64,000 nt of DNA from Eremophila alpestris peregrina (taxonomy: Eukaryota > Chordata > Aves > Passeriformes > Alaudidae): the NCBI GenBank assembly GCA_009792885.1, contig WMCF01000030.1, forward strand, positions 3,822,891-3,886,890. Reading direction: 5' to 3'. The notes under the pieces are model-generated. The model made no database searches and was not told the DNA's origin. It saw only the letters and a program-made list of their open reading frames with translations. Shown one piece after another: positions 62,932-64,000 of the stretch. Positions within the stretch are counted from its first letter, which is position 1, and every line of letters begins with the position of its first letter. The position numbers and the translations under genes are program-made.

Positions 62932-64000
62932 GTGGGGCCTGGCCGGGCTGAGCCGGCGGCGGGAGCGGGGGTGGGAACGGGAAGAAGGGGAAGGAGGGCG
63001 CGATTCCCGCTCGCGCGCAACGCGGCGCCATCTTTACCCCTAGCGCGCGCTGTGCCGGGAGGCGCCGCCGCCCCCCCTCCCCGTCCTCGCCGCCTCCTGC
63101 CGCTCCTCAGGGAATCGGGCGGGACGGGAGCGGACAGCCGTGGCGCTTGGCTCCGTTCCTGTCCCCGCGGTCAGCGAGGCGTGGGTGGCGCAGGTCACGG
63201 GGCTGGCGGCACCTGCCGTCTCGGCATCACTCATCCCACCCCCACTGCCGGCGGCAGCCGCCCCTCTCCCTCCCCGCTGCTTTCCCGGCTGACAGCCGCG
63301 GCCCCGCGCTCGGGCTGGCAAACGGCGCCCGGGCCACGGCACGGGAGCGAATGGCGAGGAGCAGCCGATCCCCTCCCGACACCCGCGGCGGACGCCGGCC
63401 ATGCGGGCTGGAGGCACCGCCGCGGCGCGACCCTTGCCCGCCCTCGGCTGATCCTCCTTCCCTGCCGGCCCTCCCTCCCTCCTTCCCGGGCGCTTGGCGC
63501 TTTGTCTGCGCGCTCTGGCCGCCATCCGTGTCGTCCTCAGGCTCCGCACCTGGAGACCGCTGTGTTGTGGTGCCCATGTTATGACAACCGGCTCGTCAGG
63601 AGTTATGGCAGAAGGTGCTTGTGGTGCCTGTAAGGCGCTCATTTGCCTTCAGTAGGAAAAATAAATTGCGGTTCATACGTATGGAATGTTCTGCATTGGC
63701 GTCGTTGCATTGCAGAAAAGACCGAAACATAAGAAACAGCTATGCTAACTTCACATCTTAGAATGTGTGGTACTCTGGTTTTTTTTCATATATACATTTC
63801 CTGTTTCTGATGCAGTATCTTAGACTACGCAGGATTCCAGCCTAGAGAGTTGGGATCTCTTTTTTTTTTTTTCTCCCCTCATTGATTTGTCTGAGTTCAA
63901 AATTCGAGGGGCTTTTGTTCTTGTTTCCCTCCTATTTCCCATATACTCCTATTTGCTTATTGGTTGTGTGCCAGAGGAGGAAGATTGATGTACTTAGGCA
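62932..64000 (+). other. ANKRD10: ANKRD10 intron 1, partial
   Basis: Begins with GTGGGG, runs through the rest of the CpG island to about 63560, then becomes AT-rich. The acceptor and exon 2 (expected to start LECLVQL-like) are beyond the window. A T run lies at 63860-63871. No other gene seen. Confidence 0.85.
63027..63034 (+). promoter_or_regulatory. YY1-type motif in ANKRD10 intron 1
   Basis: GCCATCTT (AAGATGGC on the other strand), about 95 bases after the exon 1 donor and within the CpG island. YY1 sites near promoters of housekeeping-type genes are common. Motif match only. Confidence 0.35.

Larger units (their letters stand above)
62010..63560. promoter_or_regulatory. CpG island at ANKRD10 5' end
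   Basis: CpG- and GC-rich region containing ANKRD10 exon 1 and the start of intron 1, with abrupt limits against AT-rich sequence. It includes GC boxes around 62530-62590, a pyrimidine-rich stretch just upstream of the start codon (62665-62730), and a YY1-type GCCATCTT in intron 1. It is almost certainly the ANKRD10 promoter. The long frames found here in all phases are composition shadows. Confidence 0.9.

Noticed and set aside
1..64000. Search for CRISPR arrays, operons, phage or insertion-sequence modules and any new defence or biosynthetic system
   Set aside because: The window is vertebrate DNA with widely spaced exons. No direct-repeat/spacer arrays or clustered prokaryote-like genes exist.

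Overview
This is a nuclear genomic window from a bird. The evidence is two vertebrate genes with typical exon-intron structure, several CR1 LINE fragments of avian type (some ending in ATTCTGTGAT-like tails), a solo LTR matching a family common in bird genomes, long AT-rich non-coding stretches, and sharply bounded CpG islands. I cannot tell the order or species. No microbial genes, operons, CRISPR arrays or convincing RNA genes were seen.

Only three coding exons can be supported. The left part is the 5' end of ARHGEF7 (beta-PIX, a Rac/Cdc42 exchange factor) on the minus strand. Exon 1 (24911-25075) and exon 2 (10061-10147) together encode the first 84 residues, most of the calponin-homology domain, and are separated by a 14.8 kb intron. 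The rest of the gene lies beyond base 1. The right edge holds exon 1 of ANKRD10 on the plus strand (62731-62931, 67 residues, start of the ankyrin repeats). The genes are divergent, with their start codons about 37.7 kb apart, matching the neighbourhood of these genes on human chromosome 13q34.

Layout: 1-10060 is ARHGEF7 intron 2, with a solo LTR at 3049-3607. 9250-11040 is a CpG-rich domain around exon 2. 10148-24910 is intron 1, with two CR1 tails, two GC-rich patches and a small minisatellite. 24650-25860 is the ARHGEF7 promoter CpG island, with a GGC repeat and short upstream reading frames. 25861-62000 is intergenic, with six CR1 fragments, simple repeats and hairpins. 62010-63560 is the ANKRD10 promoter CpG island, followed by ANKRD10 intron 1.

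The observations most worth a second look are: (i) ARHGEF7 exon 2 sits inside its own CpG island far from exon 1, suggesting an internal promoter; (ii) a CGG/GGC repeat upstream of the ARHGEF7 start lies in two overlapping ATG-initiated frames that would encode poly-glycine and poly-arginine if transcribed; and (iii) an orphan exon-like segment lies in the intergenic region. I found no convincing new multi-gene system.
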